A DNA stretch of 64,000 nt from Vagococcus luciliae (GTDB taxonomy: Bacteria > Bacillota > Bacilli > Lactobacillales > Vagococcaceae). The stretch is taken from the NCBI RefSeq assembly GCF_024637875.1, contig NZ_CP102451.1, positions 1,677,001-1,741,000 on the forward strand. The letters run 5' to 3'. Numbering within the stretch: the stretch's first letter is position 1; every line of letters begins with the position of its first letter. Below the pieces are notes generated by a model. That model ran no database searches, was not told the DNA's origin, and worked only from the letters and a program-made list of their open reading frames with translations. Position numbers and translations under genes: made by a program. Shown in pieces: positions 63,985 to 64,000 of this stretch.

Positions 63985-64000
63985 TATTTATTCCTCTTTT

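Overview
The window is chromosomal DNA from a low-GC Gram-positive bacterium, most likely an Enterococcaceae member and probably Vagococcus. This placement is inferred from gene content: WxL/DUF916/LPXTG surface-protein clusters, a SufCDSUB Fe-S operon, the order ugpQ-miaA-hflX-ynbB-glnR-glnA without hfq, a Bacillus-like yqgN-rhomboid-yqgQ-glcK-yqhL block, a NapA-type antiporter, a DUF3042 peptide and a bile-salt-hydrolase-type enzyme. No ribosomal RNA is present to fix the species.

Region by region. 1-13.4 kb: a tandem surface-adhesin locus on the minus strand. It has three paralogous giant WxL proteins (the leftmost is cut by the window edge), three small WxL proteins, a DUF916 anchor protein, a small LPXTG protein and an unknown membrane protein. 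The giant genes share a distinctive promoter block. 13.4-18 kb: FtsK-type DNA translocase, SstT serine/threonine transporter, a GNAT. 18-22.5 kb: a loose accessory stretch with a lipoprotein, two genes each broken by one in-frame TAA, a tRNA-like element upstream of a 34-residue peptide, an HTH replication-type protein and an acyl-CoA-synthetase-like enzyme. 22.5-29.2 kb: an AT-rich island whose core is a retron-type reverse transcriptase behind a strong promoter and a structured leader of about 315 nt, followed by a membrane protein, a DprA-like protein and a phosphoribosyltransferase, and bordered by gene remnants and repeats. 29.3-34.5 kb: sufCDSUB. 34.7-38.7 kb: Na+/H+ antiporter and metNIQ under a T-box leader. 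39-42.5 kb: deoC and a complete DpnII-type restriction-modification system. 42.6-49.1 kb: CshB helicase, AEC transporter, alanine racemase, DegV, LCP enzyme, a small unknown protein and EF-P. 49.3-56.3 kb: a broken GNAT, YbjQ, and the glnA-glnR-ynbB-hflX-miaA-ugpQ run with a GlnR operator. 56.4-64 kb: DUF3042, a UDG-fold protein, bile salt hydrolase, the yqhL-glcK-yqgQ-rhomboid-yqgN block, a MarR/FUSC divergent pair and rlmN.

How parts work together. In the WxL locus DUF916 and LPXTG proteins are expected to hold the WxL proteins on the wall. In the island, RT, leader RNA, membrane proteins, DprA-like protein and PRTase look like one transcription unit of a phage-defence type; this is the best candidate for a new system in the window. 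The suf genes form one Fe-S assembly operon, metNIQ is controlled by a methionine-type T-box, and glnRA by GlnR. Three single-nonsense gene disruptions in 31 kb are an unexplained pattern.
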